From: Caulobacter segnis ATCC 21756
GTDB taxonomy: Bacteria; Pseudomonadota; Alphaproteobacteria; Caulobacterales; Caulobacteraceae
Reading direction: 5' to 3'
Length of the DNA stretch: 64,000 bases
NCBI RefSeq assembly: GCF_000092285.1
Contig: NC_014100.1
Span: 806,001 to 870,000 of the forward strand
The position numbers and the translations under genes were made by a program. Below, piece after piece: positions 1 to 7,667 of the stretch (the stretch's first letter is position 1; each line of letters begins with the position of its first letter). The notes below the pieces were generated by a model. The model was given only the letters and a program-made list of their open reading frames with translations. It was not told where the DNA came from and ran no database searches.

Positions 1-572
1 ATGACGTTGATCTCGCGGCCCACCCCGCCGACGCGGGCCACCTGGGCGACGCCCTTCTGGCCCTGCAGGGTGCGGGTGACGGTGTCGTCGACGAACCACG
101 AGAGCTCGGTGTTCGACATGGTCGGCGCGGCGACGGCGTAGGTGATGATCGGCGCGCTGTCGATCTCAAGGCGCGTGACCGTCGGCTCGTCCACCTCGCG
201 CGGGAGCTGCTGGCGGACCTGGTCGATCTTGGAGCGGACCTCGTCGGTGGCCTTCTGCAGGTCCTCGCCCAGCTCGAACTCGATCGTGGTGGTCGAGGCG
301 CCCTGGACCACGGACGAGCGGATCGTCTTGACGTTGGAGATGCTGGCCACCGCGTCCTCGACGGGACGGGTGATCTGGGTCTCCATCTCGCCCGGCGCGG
401 CGCCGCTCTGGGTGACGGTGACCGTGACGGCCGGGAACGAGACGTTCGGGAACTGCTTGACCGGCAGGCCGAGATAGCAGCCGACGCCGGCGATGATCAG
501 GGCGATGAAGACGACCGCGACCGGGATCGGGTTCTTGATCGCCCAGGCGGAGACGCGAAGTTGCGAGGCCAT
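1..572 (-). CDS. RND efflux pump inner-membrane transporter (AcrB/HAE1 type), N-terminal part
   Basis: The first 190 residues of a proton-driven RND drug exporter; the rest lies beyond the left edge. It starts MASQLRVSAWAIKNPI, followed by a hydrophobic first membrane helix (about residues 15-35), then the periplasmic porter region with the family pattern FPNVSFPAVTV and GAAPGEMETQITRPVE. The start codon overlaps the stop of the adaptor gene (TGATG), so the two are translationally coupled. With the adaptor and outer-membrane channel upstream it forms a complete tripartite system spanning both membranes. The substrate cannot be told from this fragment. No dedicated repressor adjoins the operon; the nearest TetR gene is about 3 kb away. 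Confidence 0.93.
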   Translation of the reverse strand, partial: MASQLRVSAWAIKNPIPVAVVFIALIIAGVGCYLGLPVKQFPNVSFPAVTVTVTQSGAAPGEMETQITRPVEDAVASISNVKTIRSSVVQGASTTTIEFELGEDLQKATDEVRSKIDQVRQQLPREVDEPTVTRLEIDSAPIITYAVAAPTMSNTELSWFVDDTVTRTLQGQKGVAQVARVGGVGREINV

Positions 573-1651
573 CAGCGCGCCGCCTGCTCGATCGGCTTCA
601 CGCGGTCGCCGTCCAGGGTGAAGGCCGCGGCGTTCTTCACGATCCGCGCGCCGGGGGCGGGGCCCTGCAGCAGCTGCACCCAGCCGCCGCCGCGCTGGCC
701 GGTCTTGATCGCGACCTGGCGGGCGCGGTTGTCGCTGTCGACGGTGACGACCGAGGCGCCTTCCGCGTCATAGCGGATGGCCGACTCCGGGACGGCGGTG
801 ACCTGGACGCCCGAGGCGCCGAACACCGCGCTGGCCATGCCGCCGGCGCGAAGGGCCTCGTTCAGCGGCAGGCGCACGCGGACGCGGCCGAGGCGCGTGT
901 TGGCGTCGATCAGCGGGCTGACGATGCGGACATCGCCCGAGACCGTCGCGCCGCCGGGCACGGTGACCTGGACCGGCTGGCCGACGCGGACATTGGCCAG
1001 ATCCGCTTCGTTGACCTCGGCGTTCAGCTCGACGAGGCCGTCGCGGGCGATGCGGAACCAGGGCGTGCTGCCGCCGGCCACGTCGCCGGGGCGCACGGTC
1101 CGCTCCAGCACCCGGCCCGAGACCGGGGCGGTGATGGTCATGCGGCGGTCGCGGGTCTGCAGTTCGGCCAGGGCGGCGGCTTGGGCTTTCGCCGCATAGC
1201 GGCGGCTCTCGATCTGCTCTTGGCTGAGGATGCCCTGGCCGTCGAGGCCGGTGACGCGCTTGGCTTCGGCCTCGGCCTGGGCGGCGACGGCGGCCTGCTG
1301 GGCCAGCTGGGCGCGCAGCAGGGTGTTGTCCAGCTGGGCCAGGGGCTGGCCGGCCCGGACCCAGGCGCCTTCCTCGACATAGACGTTGGCGACGCGGTAG
1401 CCCGAGAGCTCCGAGCCCACGGCCGCTTCCTCGCGCGGGATCAGCTGGCCGGAGGCCTTGAAGCCGCCGCCTAGCGCGCGGGTCTCGACCCGGGTGACCG
1501 AGACGGCGCGGGCCTGGTCGGTGGCGGCGGCCTTGGTGTCGGCCTCAGGCTTCTTGCCGCAGGCGGACAGGGTTCCTCCGGCGCCGACAAGGGCGGCGCT
1601 GACCAGGGCGGTGGCGATCAGGGAGCGGGTCGTCATCGGGGCGGGTCTCAT
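572..1651 (-). CDS. RND efflux periplasmic adaptor (HlyD/MFP family lipoprotein)
   Basis: 359 residues. The adaptor bridges the inner-membrane pump and the outer-membrane channel. The N-terminus is a lipoprotein signal with lipobox LSAC, so it should be anchored through a lipidated cysteine. Lipoyl-like and hairpin segments follow (GSELSGYRVANVYVEEG, then the alanine-rich coiled coil AQAEAEAKR), then the beta-barrel region (GDVAGGSTPWFRIA). The start at 1651 was chosen because its ATG overlaps the stop codon of the upstream channel gene (ATGA). A start at 1636 (MTTRSL) would also keep the signal peptide. Middle gene of a three-gene operon. Confidence 0.9.
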   Translation of the reverse strand: MRPAPMTTRSLIATALVSAALVGAGGTLSACGKKPEADTKAAATDQARAVSVTRVETRALGGGFKASGQLIPREEAAVGSELSGYRVANVYVEEGAWVRAGQPLAQLDNTLLRAQLAQQAAVAAQAEAEAKRVTGLDGQGILSQEQIESRRYAAKAQAAALAELQTRDRRMTITAPVSGRVLERTVRPGDVAGGSTPWFRIARDGLVELNAEVNEADLANVRVGQPVQVTVPGGATVSGDVRIVSPLIDANTRLGRVRVRLPLNEALRAGGMASAVFGASGVQVTAVPESAIRYDAEGASVVTVDSDNRARQVAIKTGQRGGGWVQLLQGPAPGARIVKNAAAFTLDGDRVKPIEQAAR

Positions 1652-3138
1652 TGCGCGGAAGGCTTTTGGGGAAGGCTCTGCGGCGACCATCCGCCGCCGA
1701 GCGCCTTGTAGGTCTGGACGGCGCGTTGCAGCGCCTGGGTCTGGGCCCCGGTCAGCGCCGTGCGGGCGCCGCGCCAGGACTGTTCGGCCTGCAGGGCCGT
1801 GGTCAGGTCGGTCAGGCCGGCGGCGTAGCCCTTGCGGCTGGCCTCGTAGGCGACGGCGGCGCGGCGCTCGCCGGCCTCAAGCAGCGCCACGCGCCGCTGG
1901 TCGGCGTCGAGCTGGACCAGCGCGTTCTCGGCCTCGCCGAACGCCTGCTGGACGGTCTGTTCGTAGGTGATCGCGGCCTGCTCGACGCGCGCGCCCTGGG
2001 CCTTGATGTCCGACAGCAGCTTGGGGATGTCGAGCACCGGGATCGACAGGTTGGCGCCGATCGTCCAGGCCGAGCTGGTGGTCGAGGTGCTGGCGCCTTG
2101 CTGCAGGAAGCTGGGGCTGACCGACTTCGACAGGCCCACGCCCGGCGTCAGGGTCAGGGTCGGGAAGAGCGCCAGCTCGTTGACGTTCAGATTGCCCGAG
2201 GCCGAGGCCAGGCGCGCGGCGGCCTCGCGCACGTCGGGGCGGCGGGCCAGCAGTTCGCCCGGCGCGGCGGCGGGAATCGGCGGGGTCTTGGCCAGCACCG
2301 GCGTGATCGGCAGGGTCGCCAGCGGATCGACGCCCTTGCCGACCAGGATCAGCAGGCTGCGGCGCGCGGTCTGCAGCTGGGCTTCCAGCTGGGCGACTTG
2401 CGCTTGCGCCTGGGCGAGGTCGGCGGCGGTGCGCTCCCCCTCGGAGGTGGCCGACAGGCCCCGGCGGCCCTTTTCGGCGGCGACATCGTAGAGGCCTTGG
2501 GCGATGCGGGCGTTCTGGCGGGCGTCCTCCAGCTGCACGGCGTAGCCGCGCGCCTCGAAATAGGACTGGGCGACATTGGCGGCCAGGGCCGCGCGGGCGC
2601 CTTCGTAAGAGAAGCGGGCGGCGGCCAGATCGTTGTCGACGACGCGGCGAGCGGCGCGGCGGCGGCCGATCAGGTCCAGCTCCCACGAGACGTCGAAATT
2701 GGCCGAATAGGTCTTGCTGACGCCGCCCTGGGTGAAGCCGCCCGTACCGCTCTGGTCTATGATGTCGGTGTCGGTGCGCTGGGCCGAGCCGGTCAGCGGC
2801 GTCGACGGAATATAGAGCTGGCGGATCTGGCCCTGGCGCACGGCGCGGGCTTCCTCCAGCCGCGCGGCGGCCAGGCGCGCGTCGGGCGCCTGGGCCAGGG
2901 CCGTCGTGACCAGATCGTTCAAGACCGGGTCGTCGAAGCGGGTCCACCACTGGTCCAGCGCCTCGGCCGGAAGGGACGTTCCGGCGGGCGCTTCATAGGC
3001 GGTGGGCAGTCGCGCGTCGATCTTGGGCGCGGGGGTCACGCAGCCGCTCAGCGCCGCCGCCGTCACGGCCAGCACCGCGCAGCGCGCGCCAAGAAAGGAG
3101 CCAGAGCGCCCGGCGAGGCCGGTCATGGCGAGACGCAT
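1648..3138 (-). CDS. Outer-membrane efflux channel, NodT-type OMF lipoprotein
   Basis: 496 residues, TolC-like outer-membrane factor. The N-terminus is a signal peptide ending in lipobox LSGC, typical of the NodT subgroup. Family features are the W-W-F-DP segment near the start of the mature protein (LDQWWTRFDDPVLNDLV), the two repeated helical halves, and LLARRPDVREAAARL in the second half. First gene of the OMF-adaptor-pump operon. The longer reading from 3198 adds 20 residues in front of the signal peptide, so MRLAMTGL at 3138 is preferred; 3126 is also possible. Confidence 0.9.
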   Translation of the reverse strand: MRLAMTGLAGRSGSFLGARCAVLAVTAAALSGCVTPAPKIDARLPTAYEAPAGTSLPAEALDQWWTRFDDPVLNDLVTTALAQAPDARLAAARLEEARAVRQGQIRQLYIPSTPLTGSAQRTDTDIIDQSGTGGFTQGGVSKTYSANFDVSWELDLIGRRRAARRVVDNDLAAARFSYEGARAALAANVAQSYFEARGYAVQLEDARQNARIAQGLYDVAAEKGRRGLSATSEGERTAADLAQAQAQVAQLEAQLQTARRSLLILVGKGVDPLATLPITPVLAKTPPIPAAAPGELLARRPDVREAAARLASASGNLNVNELALFPTLTLTPGVGLSKSVSPSFLQQGASTSTTSSAWTIGANLSIPVLDIPKLLSDIKAQGARVEQAAITYEQTVQQAFGEAENALVQLDADQRRVALLEAGERRAAVAYEASRKGYAAGLTDLTTALQAEQSWRGARTALTGAQTQALQRAVQTYKALGGGWSPQSLPQKPSAQ

Positions 3139-3381
3139 GAAGATCAGATCCGATTGTTGCGGCGCCTGGGCGTGAGGCGGCGACCGATGTTTTCCCACTT
3201 AAAACTTCCCCGCCCGATACGAAACCCACCCTGCAACGTGTCGGCGAAGCTTGTGTTGCGACGATTTCAGGTTCGCCATGAACAGTGTCCTATACGCAAC
3301 CCAGGCGTCGCCGGACGAAAGCCAGCCCTTCGCCCGTCGCCAAGCTTGACCTTGGCGGGGATGTGATAGACCCAAGGACGC

Positions 3382-4062
3382 ATGAGCGAGTTCCCAGCCG
3401 ACATTTTCACTGAACCGGAAGACGTTGATCCGGACACCCTTGCCAACCTGGGGCCGCTGACGCGGCTGGCCGGGGTCTGGGAGGGGCGCAAGGGCGTCGA
3501 CGTGAACCCCAAGGCCGAGGGGGCCGAGCGCCGGGAGTTCCTGGAGCGGATCGAGTTGCATCCGATCGACCCGCAGGCCAACGGGCCGCAGCTGCTGTAC
3601 GGCCTGCGCTACCATATCCACATCGTCGCCTCGGACGAGGACACGACCTTCCACGACCAGATCGGCTACTGGCTGTGGGAGCCCGCCACGGGCCTGATCA
3701 TGCAGACCCTGGCGATCCCGCGCGGCCAGGTGGCGCTGGCCAAGGGCCAGGCCAATCCCGACGGCTCGGGCCTGTCGGTGCGCGCCGAGCGCGGCGGACC
3801 CGGCTACGGCATCTGCTCGACCGACTTCCTGGAGTGGGCGTTCCGCACGGACTCCTACCAGCTGGACGTCCGCTTCGACGCCGACGGCGGCTGGTCCTAC
3901 GTCTCCACCACCATGCTGCAGGTCCGGGGGCGCGACGAGCCGTTCCGCCACATCGACCGCAACACCCTGGTCAAGGTCGGCGAGCCCAAACCCAATCCCA
4001 GCGCCCGCATCGCGGCCGGCGAGAGCCTGGTCCAGGCGCATGGGTTCCTGACGCTGGGGTGA
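3382..4062 (+). CDS. Nitrobindin-like / FABP-fold heme-binding domain protein
   Basis: 226 residues, soluble, no signal peptide. The motif LAGVWEGRKG near residue 30 matches the GxWxG signature of the nitrobindin/FABP-like beta-barrel family, whose characterised members bind heme and react with nitric oxide or peroxynitrite. The rest fits the barrel: repeated aromatic beta strands (IGYWLWEPATGLIMQTL, YQLDVRFDADGGWSYVSTTML) and a C-terminal H-x-D-R-N-T-L. It is somewhat longer than minimal nitrobindins. It is divergent from the efflux operon with about 240 bases between them. The family is a good guess; heme binding is inference. Confidence 0.65.
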   Translation: MSEFPADIFTEPEDVDPDTLANLGPLTRLAGVWEGRKGVDVNPKAEGAERREFLERIELHPIDPQANGPQLLYGLRYHIHIVASDEDTTFHDQIGYWLWEPATGLIMQTLAIPRGQVALAKGQANPDGSGLSVRAERGGPGYGICSTDFLEWAFRTDSYQLDVRFDADGGWSYVSTTMLQVRGRDEPFRHIDRNTLVKVGEPKPNPSARIAAGESLVQAHGFLTLG

Positions 4063-4069
4063 TTTAGAG

Positions 4070-4199
4070 ACCCTCTCCCATGGGGAGAGGGCGGGGCCCG
4101 CCACGAAGCGGTGGGAGGGTGAGGGGGTAAGCCCTCACCAGGATAGTCGAAGTCCGTAACCCCTCACCCCTACCCCTCTCCCTCTGGGAGAGGGAGGCC
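4070..4199. repeat. GC-rich intergenic inverted repeat
   Basis: Two CT/AG-rich hairpins (CCCTCTCCCATGGGGAGAGGG and CCCTCTCCCTCTGGGAGAGGG) lie inside a larger inverted repeat formed by GGTGAGGGGGTA and TAACCCCTCACC. It sits between two convergent genes and may act as a transcription barrier. Similar CT-rich elements recur through the window. Confidence 0.7.
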
Positions 4200-4205
4200 G
4201 GAAGC

Positions 4206-5321
4206 CTACAAGTAATCCAACAGCGTCGGCGGTCCCGCCATGGACCCATCGGCGTTGAATATCTCGCCCAGCTTGTCGCGCGAGGCCTGTAGTTCGACCA
4301 TCTTGGCGTAGGCGGCCGGGGTCCAGCCGGAGGCCTGGCGCTCCTCGGTCGTCATGCCGGCGTAGCGGGTGATCATCGCCTTGCCGAAGCCGCCGGCGTC
4401 CTCGCTGGTCGACTGGTAGCTGGCCTTGATCGCGGCGCTGTCGCGCGAGCGGATCTCGATCTGGGCCATGTGGGCTTCGTGGGCCGAGAACTGGTCGCCC
4501 TGGTTCAGGGCCACGGCCGCCAGCGAGCGGTCGTCGAAGCGGCGGAAGTCGATGTCGCCGCGGTCGGGGCTCTTGGCCGCGTCGGGATGCACGGCCAGCG
4601 AATACTGCTTGTCCAGCGCGGCGCGGACGTCGGTGGCGACCTTGCCGAAGTCGCGGGTCTTGGCGCCGGCCACGACGCCGCCCGCCTCGTGCATATAGGC
4701 CGCGACGGTGTCGTTCTGGACGCCCATGGGCGCGAGGCCGGGGCGCGCGATGGCCTGGCCGCGGGCCTCGACCAGGGCGGCGCGGTCGCGGCTCCAGGCG
4801 GCCGACGCCTTCTCCTCGGGTCCGGCGGCGTCCATCTGGTCGAGGGCGGTCTGGTAGAGGGTGGCGTAGTCGCCGGTCAGCCGCGCCTGGGCGGCGGGAG
4901 CGGCCAGGGCCTGGTCGCTCTGGGCCTTCAGGGTCAGGGAGGCCACGACCTGCTGCTCGATCGGGAAGCCGCCGCCCTGGTTGCTGGCCACGGCGTAGAG
5001 GGTGCGGCGGTCCAGGGCCGAGACGTCGATCGTCGGATCGCCGTCCTTCAGCGCGCTGGTGGTCTTGGCCGCCTTCAGCAGCGTGGCGATCTGGGCCTTG
5101 GCCTCGGCGACCACGCCCTCGATCGTGCGAGAGTCGGTCTGGGCCTTCAGCGCCGCCTGGGCGGCGGGCGAGAGGGTGACGTTGACCGCCGGAGTGTTGA
5201 TGGTCGGGCTCTGGTCACGGGTCTGGCCATAGCCGGCGGCCTGGTTGGCGCGCTGCGTCGCCGTCTGGCCGGCGGTCAGGCCGGGCGCGTAGCTCGACGA
5301 ATACGGATTGATCGTCGTCAT
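4206..5321 (-). CDS. Hypothetical protein with two tandem copies of an about 90-residue unit
   Basis: 371 residues, no signal peptide or membrane segment, family not recognised. It begins MTTINPYSSSYAPG and has a polar, low-complexity N-terminus of about 60 residues. Two related units follow. The first contains IDVSALDRRTLYAVASNQGGG, the second IDFRRFDDRSLAAVALNQGDQ. Each continues with a helical stretch of alternating A, Q and K and ends in a W-containing segment (KASAAWSRDRAALVEA; ERQASGWTPAAYAKMVEL). The start at 5321 is the first ATG before the conserved region; the same frame stays open much further upstream through the opposite strand of another gene. The NPYSSSY N-terminus could be export- or flagellum-related, but nothing nearby supports that. 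Confidence 0.7.
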   Translation of the reverse strand: MTTINPYSSSYAPGLTAGQTATQRANQAAGYGQTRDQSPTINTPAVNVTLSPAAQAALKAQTDSRTIEGVVAEAKAQIATLLKAAKTTSALKDGDPTIDVSALDRRTLYAVASNQGGGFPIEQQVVASLTLKAQSDQALAAPAAQARLTGDYATLYQTALDQMDAAGPEEKASAAWSRDRAALVEARGQAIARPGLAPMGVQNDTVAAYMHEAGGVVAGAKTRDFGKVATDVRAALDKQYSLAVHPDAAKSPDRGDIDFRRFDDRSLAAVALNQGDQFSAHEAHMAQIEIRSRDSAAIKASYQSTSEDAGGFGKAMITRYAGMTTEERQASGWTPAAYAKMVELQASRDKLGEIFNADGSMAGPPTLLDYL

Positions 5322-5449
5322 GCGGCGAGACTCGAAACGAATCAGTGCCTTGAGGGTAGCAGGCGACGACGGCGCGACCCAGCTTATGGTTAATGTGTCG
5401 CAACACTTTGCAAGGTTGAGGCTCCCTCTTCCGCGAAGGGAGAAGGGAA

Positions 5450-6676
5450 CTACCCCAGCACCCCCGTCAGCAGCGGCCGGGCGAAGAGCTCGGCGGCCTC
5501 GTCCCGCTCGAGGCCGGGGACCCAGATCGGCAGGGACGCGGCCGCGTTCAGCATCGAGTTGATCATGTGGGCGGCGATGCTGGGATCGATCGGGCGGATC
5601 GAGCCGTCGGCGATCCCGTCGGAGATGATCGAGGCGAACCGCTGCCAGCCGCGCATGTAGCCGTCGGCCATGTCGCCGCGCAGGGGTTCGGGCAGGGCGC
5701 CCAGCGAGGAGGCGCGCAGCAGCGGCCCGTGCTCCGACAGCTGGTAGCTGGTCAAGCCGGCGGCGGTCGAAACCAACTGGGTCCAGCAGTCGGCGTCGAG
5801 GTCGCGCGCGTCCAGCTGCGAGCGGCGGGTGACGGTGAAGGTGCGCTCGAAGCACTCGGCGACCAGGGCGTCCTTGTCGTCGTGGTGGTGGTAGAACGAG
5901 CCCTTGGTCACGTTCAGCGCCGCCGAGATCTCCTCGACCGAGGCCCCGCGATAGCCGCGCTGGTTGATCAGGCGGGTGGCGGCCACCAGGAAGGTCTCGC
6001 GCCACTCCAGGCCGTCGAGAGACGTCGGGGTCGGGTCGGGCAGGGCTTGCGGCGCCCAGTTCCGGCCGGCGGCCGGCAGGCCGTTCAGCAGGATGTCGCC
6101 CATCCGGTCGCGGACCCGGCCATAGTCCTCGACGTCGTAGCGGCGCAGCCACCGGCCCGACCAGAACACCTGCTCCATCAGCAGGTGGGCGCGGGCGTTG
6201 CGCTGGCGCTTGTCCAGGTGGGCCAGGGACGGGTCGTCGAAGAAGCCGCGCACGCGGCGGAACAGGTTGTTGAACGCCTCGACCACCGAGCCGCGCAGGG
6301 GCTCCTTCAGCGCCTTGACCTCGGCGAAGCTGGTCAGGGGCGTGGCCTGGCCCAGGCGCACATTGCGGTGCAGCTCGAGATAGAGATCCAGGAACTTGAC
6401 GATGCGGTCGGCGGGCGAGGCTTGGGCGGCGGCCTCCTCGACCATGGCCTCGAACCGCTCCAGCCCGCGCATGAAGCAGGCGGCGGCCAGGTCGTCCTTC
6501 TTGCGGTAGTAGTAGGTGACGCTGGTGGTGTTCAGCCCCACCTGGGCGGCGACGTCGGCCAGGGTCATGCCGCGCACGCCCTGCCGGTTCAGGATCGCCG
6601 TGGCCGCGGCCAGGATCGTCTCCTTCTTGCGGGCGTAGCGCGCCGTCGCCGCTCCGCCGATCCGACCATCGTCCAT
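5450..6676 (-). CDS. Tandem TetR/AcrR-family regulator (two TetR domains in one chain)
   Basis: 408 residues, about twice a usual TetR protein. The first DNA-binding domain is near residues 15-65 (ILNRQGVRGMTLADVAAQVGL, TSVTYYYRKKDDL). The second is near residues 225-275 (LINQRGYRGASVEEISAALNV, KGSFYHHHDDKDALVAECF). Each is followed by its own helical ligand/dimer domain. The start at 6676 follows GGGGTGAG eight bases upstream. It stands alone between convergent and orphan genes, so its target is unknown. The two domains differ in sequence, so one chain could bind DNA as a pseudo-dimer. Confidence 0.9.
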   Translation of the reverse strand: MDDGRIGGAATARYARKKETILAAATAILNRQGVRGMTLADVAAQVGLNTTSVTYYYRKKDDLAAACFMRGLERFEAMVEEAAAQASPADRIVKFLDLYLELHRNVRLGQATPLTSFAEVKALKEPLRGSVVEAFNNLFRRVRGFFDDPSLAHLDKRQRNARAHLLMEQVFWSGRWLRRYDVEDYGRVRDRMGDILLNGLPAAGRNWAPQALPDPTPTSLDGLEWRETFLVAATRLINQRGYRGASVEEISAALNVTKGSFYHHHDDKDALVAECFERTFTVTRRSQLDARDLDADCWTQLVSTAAGLTSYQLSEHGPLLRASSLGALPEPLRGDMADGYMRGWQRFASIISDGIADGSIRPIDPSIAAHMINSMLNAAASLPIWVPGLERDEAAELFARPLLTGVLG

Positions 6677-6933
6677 CGAACTCACCCCAAAAACACGCGG
6701 GCCCACCGGCCGGCGCGATCGGACGTCCCGCCTATCTAGGCGCCCGAAGTCCGGCCCGAAAGGCCATCCCCTCCGTGGAGGGACAATCTGGACTCCCTAG
6801 CGCCAGGGTTTGTCAGGAATGTTGCAGGGGGTGGCGATACCTGGACGGCGCCGGTCGTTGGGCGTGTCGTGCGAACCTGTCGGCGCCGGAGGCTGACAGG
6901 CCGATGGTCGGCAATGGGTGGTTTTCGGACTTT

Positions 6934-7182
6934 CTAGAAGGCCGCTTTCAGGTCCTCGATCGAGATAGTTTGCGCGGGAGCGTCTGGACCTTCTAGCAAA
7001 TCAAACAGCTCGACACGCCCATCAACCTTGTAGACGTCGATCTGAAGCGTGTTGCCGGCGGCCCGCCATTCGGTAGTGCCCGGGTCGTTCAAAGCGTGAA
7101 CCAGGCTCTGTTTCACCTGGACGGACAATTCACCCTCCCCAAGGAGGCGACGCAGCAATGGATAGTCGGGCGCCGAGTTCAT
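6934..7182 (-). CDS. Small hypothetical protein
   Basis: 82 residues, acidic, soluble, family not recognised: MNSAPDYPLLRRLLGEGELS, then a beta-rich half (NTLQIDVYKVDGRVELFDLL). Base composition is less GC-rich than the neighbours. The alternating hydrophobic pattern and lack of a better ORF on the other strand make it plausible. It lies 50 bases downstream of another small minus-strand ORF, so the two may be co-transcribed. Confidence 0.5.
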   Translation of the reverse strand: MNSAPDYPLLRRLLGEGELSVQVKQSLVHALNDPGTTEWRAAGNTLQIDVYKVDGRVELFDLLEGPDAPAQTISIEDLKAAF

Positions 7183-7232
7183 TCAGCTACGCTAGGGGGT
7201 GCGGCAAGGTCTGGGAAGGGGGTGGGGAGCGG

Positions 7233-7553
7233 TCAGCTCGTCACCGCCCAGAGCAGAATGATGGCAGGCAGTCCCAGCATGCTCAAACGCGATATCCACG
7301 CATAGCGGGTCAGCCGTCGATCTGCATACTCACGATGTTCGCCGGTCCATATGACCAACAGGCCAAACGTGAGCGACGCCCGTGATGATGAAAACGGATA
7401 CTCGTTCGGTGGCGATCGGGGCCGCATCAGCGGATATTCGGGCTGAGTTGCCTGAGACAGCCTGAAGCTGGCTAGCCGATGCCGAAAAGCTTCTGCGGAC
7501 ACAGCTATGGCGAGCACGTCGACTAGAACCGCGACTAGGATCACCATCTCCAT
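7233..7553 (-). CDS. Small hypothetical membrane protein
   Basis: About 106 residues with two hydrophobic segments: one at the N-terminus (VILVAVLVDVLAIAVSA) and one at the C-terminus (MLGLPAIILLWAV). Between them is a polar loop. The start is uncertain: 7553 (MEMVIL) opens directly into the first segment, 7589 adds 12 polar residues, 7547 is also possible. It lies in the same lower-GC stretch as the 82-residue ORF downstream. Family not recognised. Confidence 0.45.
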   Translation of the reverse strand: MEMVILVAVLVDVLAIAVSAEAFRHRLASFRLSQATQPEYPLMRPRSPPNEYPFSSSRASLTFGLLVIWTGEHREYADRRLTRYAWISRLSMLGLPAIILLWAVTS

Positions 7554-7667
7554 ACAGTGACCCGAAGGCGGGAACACTCGATCCGACAAGTAGACCCTGT
7601 CGCCGTCCGACTAGGGTCGCAAGCGCCCCTTCAGATCGCCGCCACAACCGGGCCTGCGGCGCGCCGC

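Noticed and set aside
4206..6152. Long open frame extending the duplicated-unit protein far upstream
   Set aside because: Beyond 5321 it runs antisense through the TetR gene with low-complexity Arg/Pro-rich sequence; it is a by-product of high GC.
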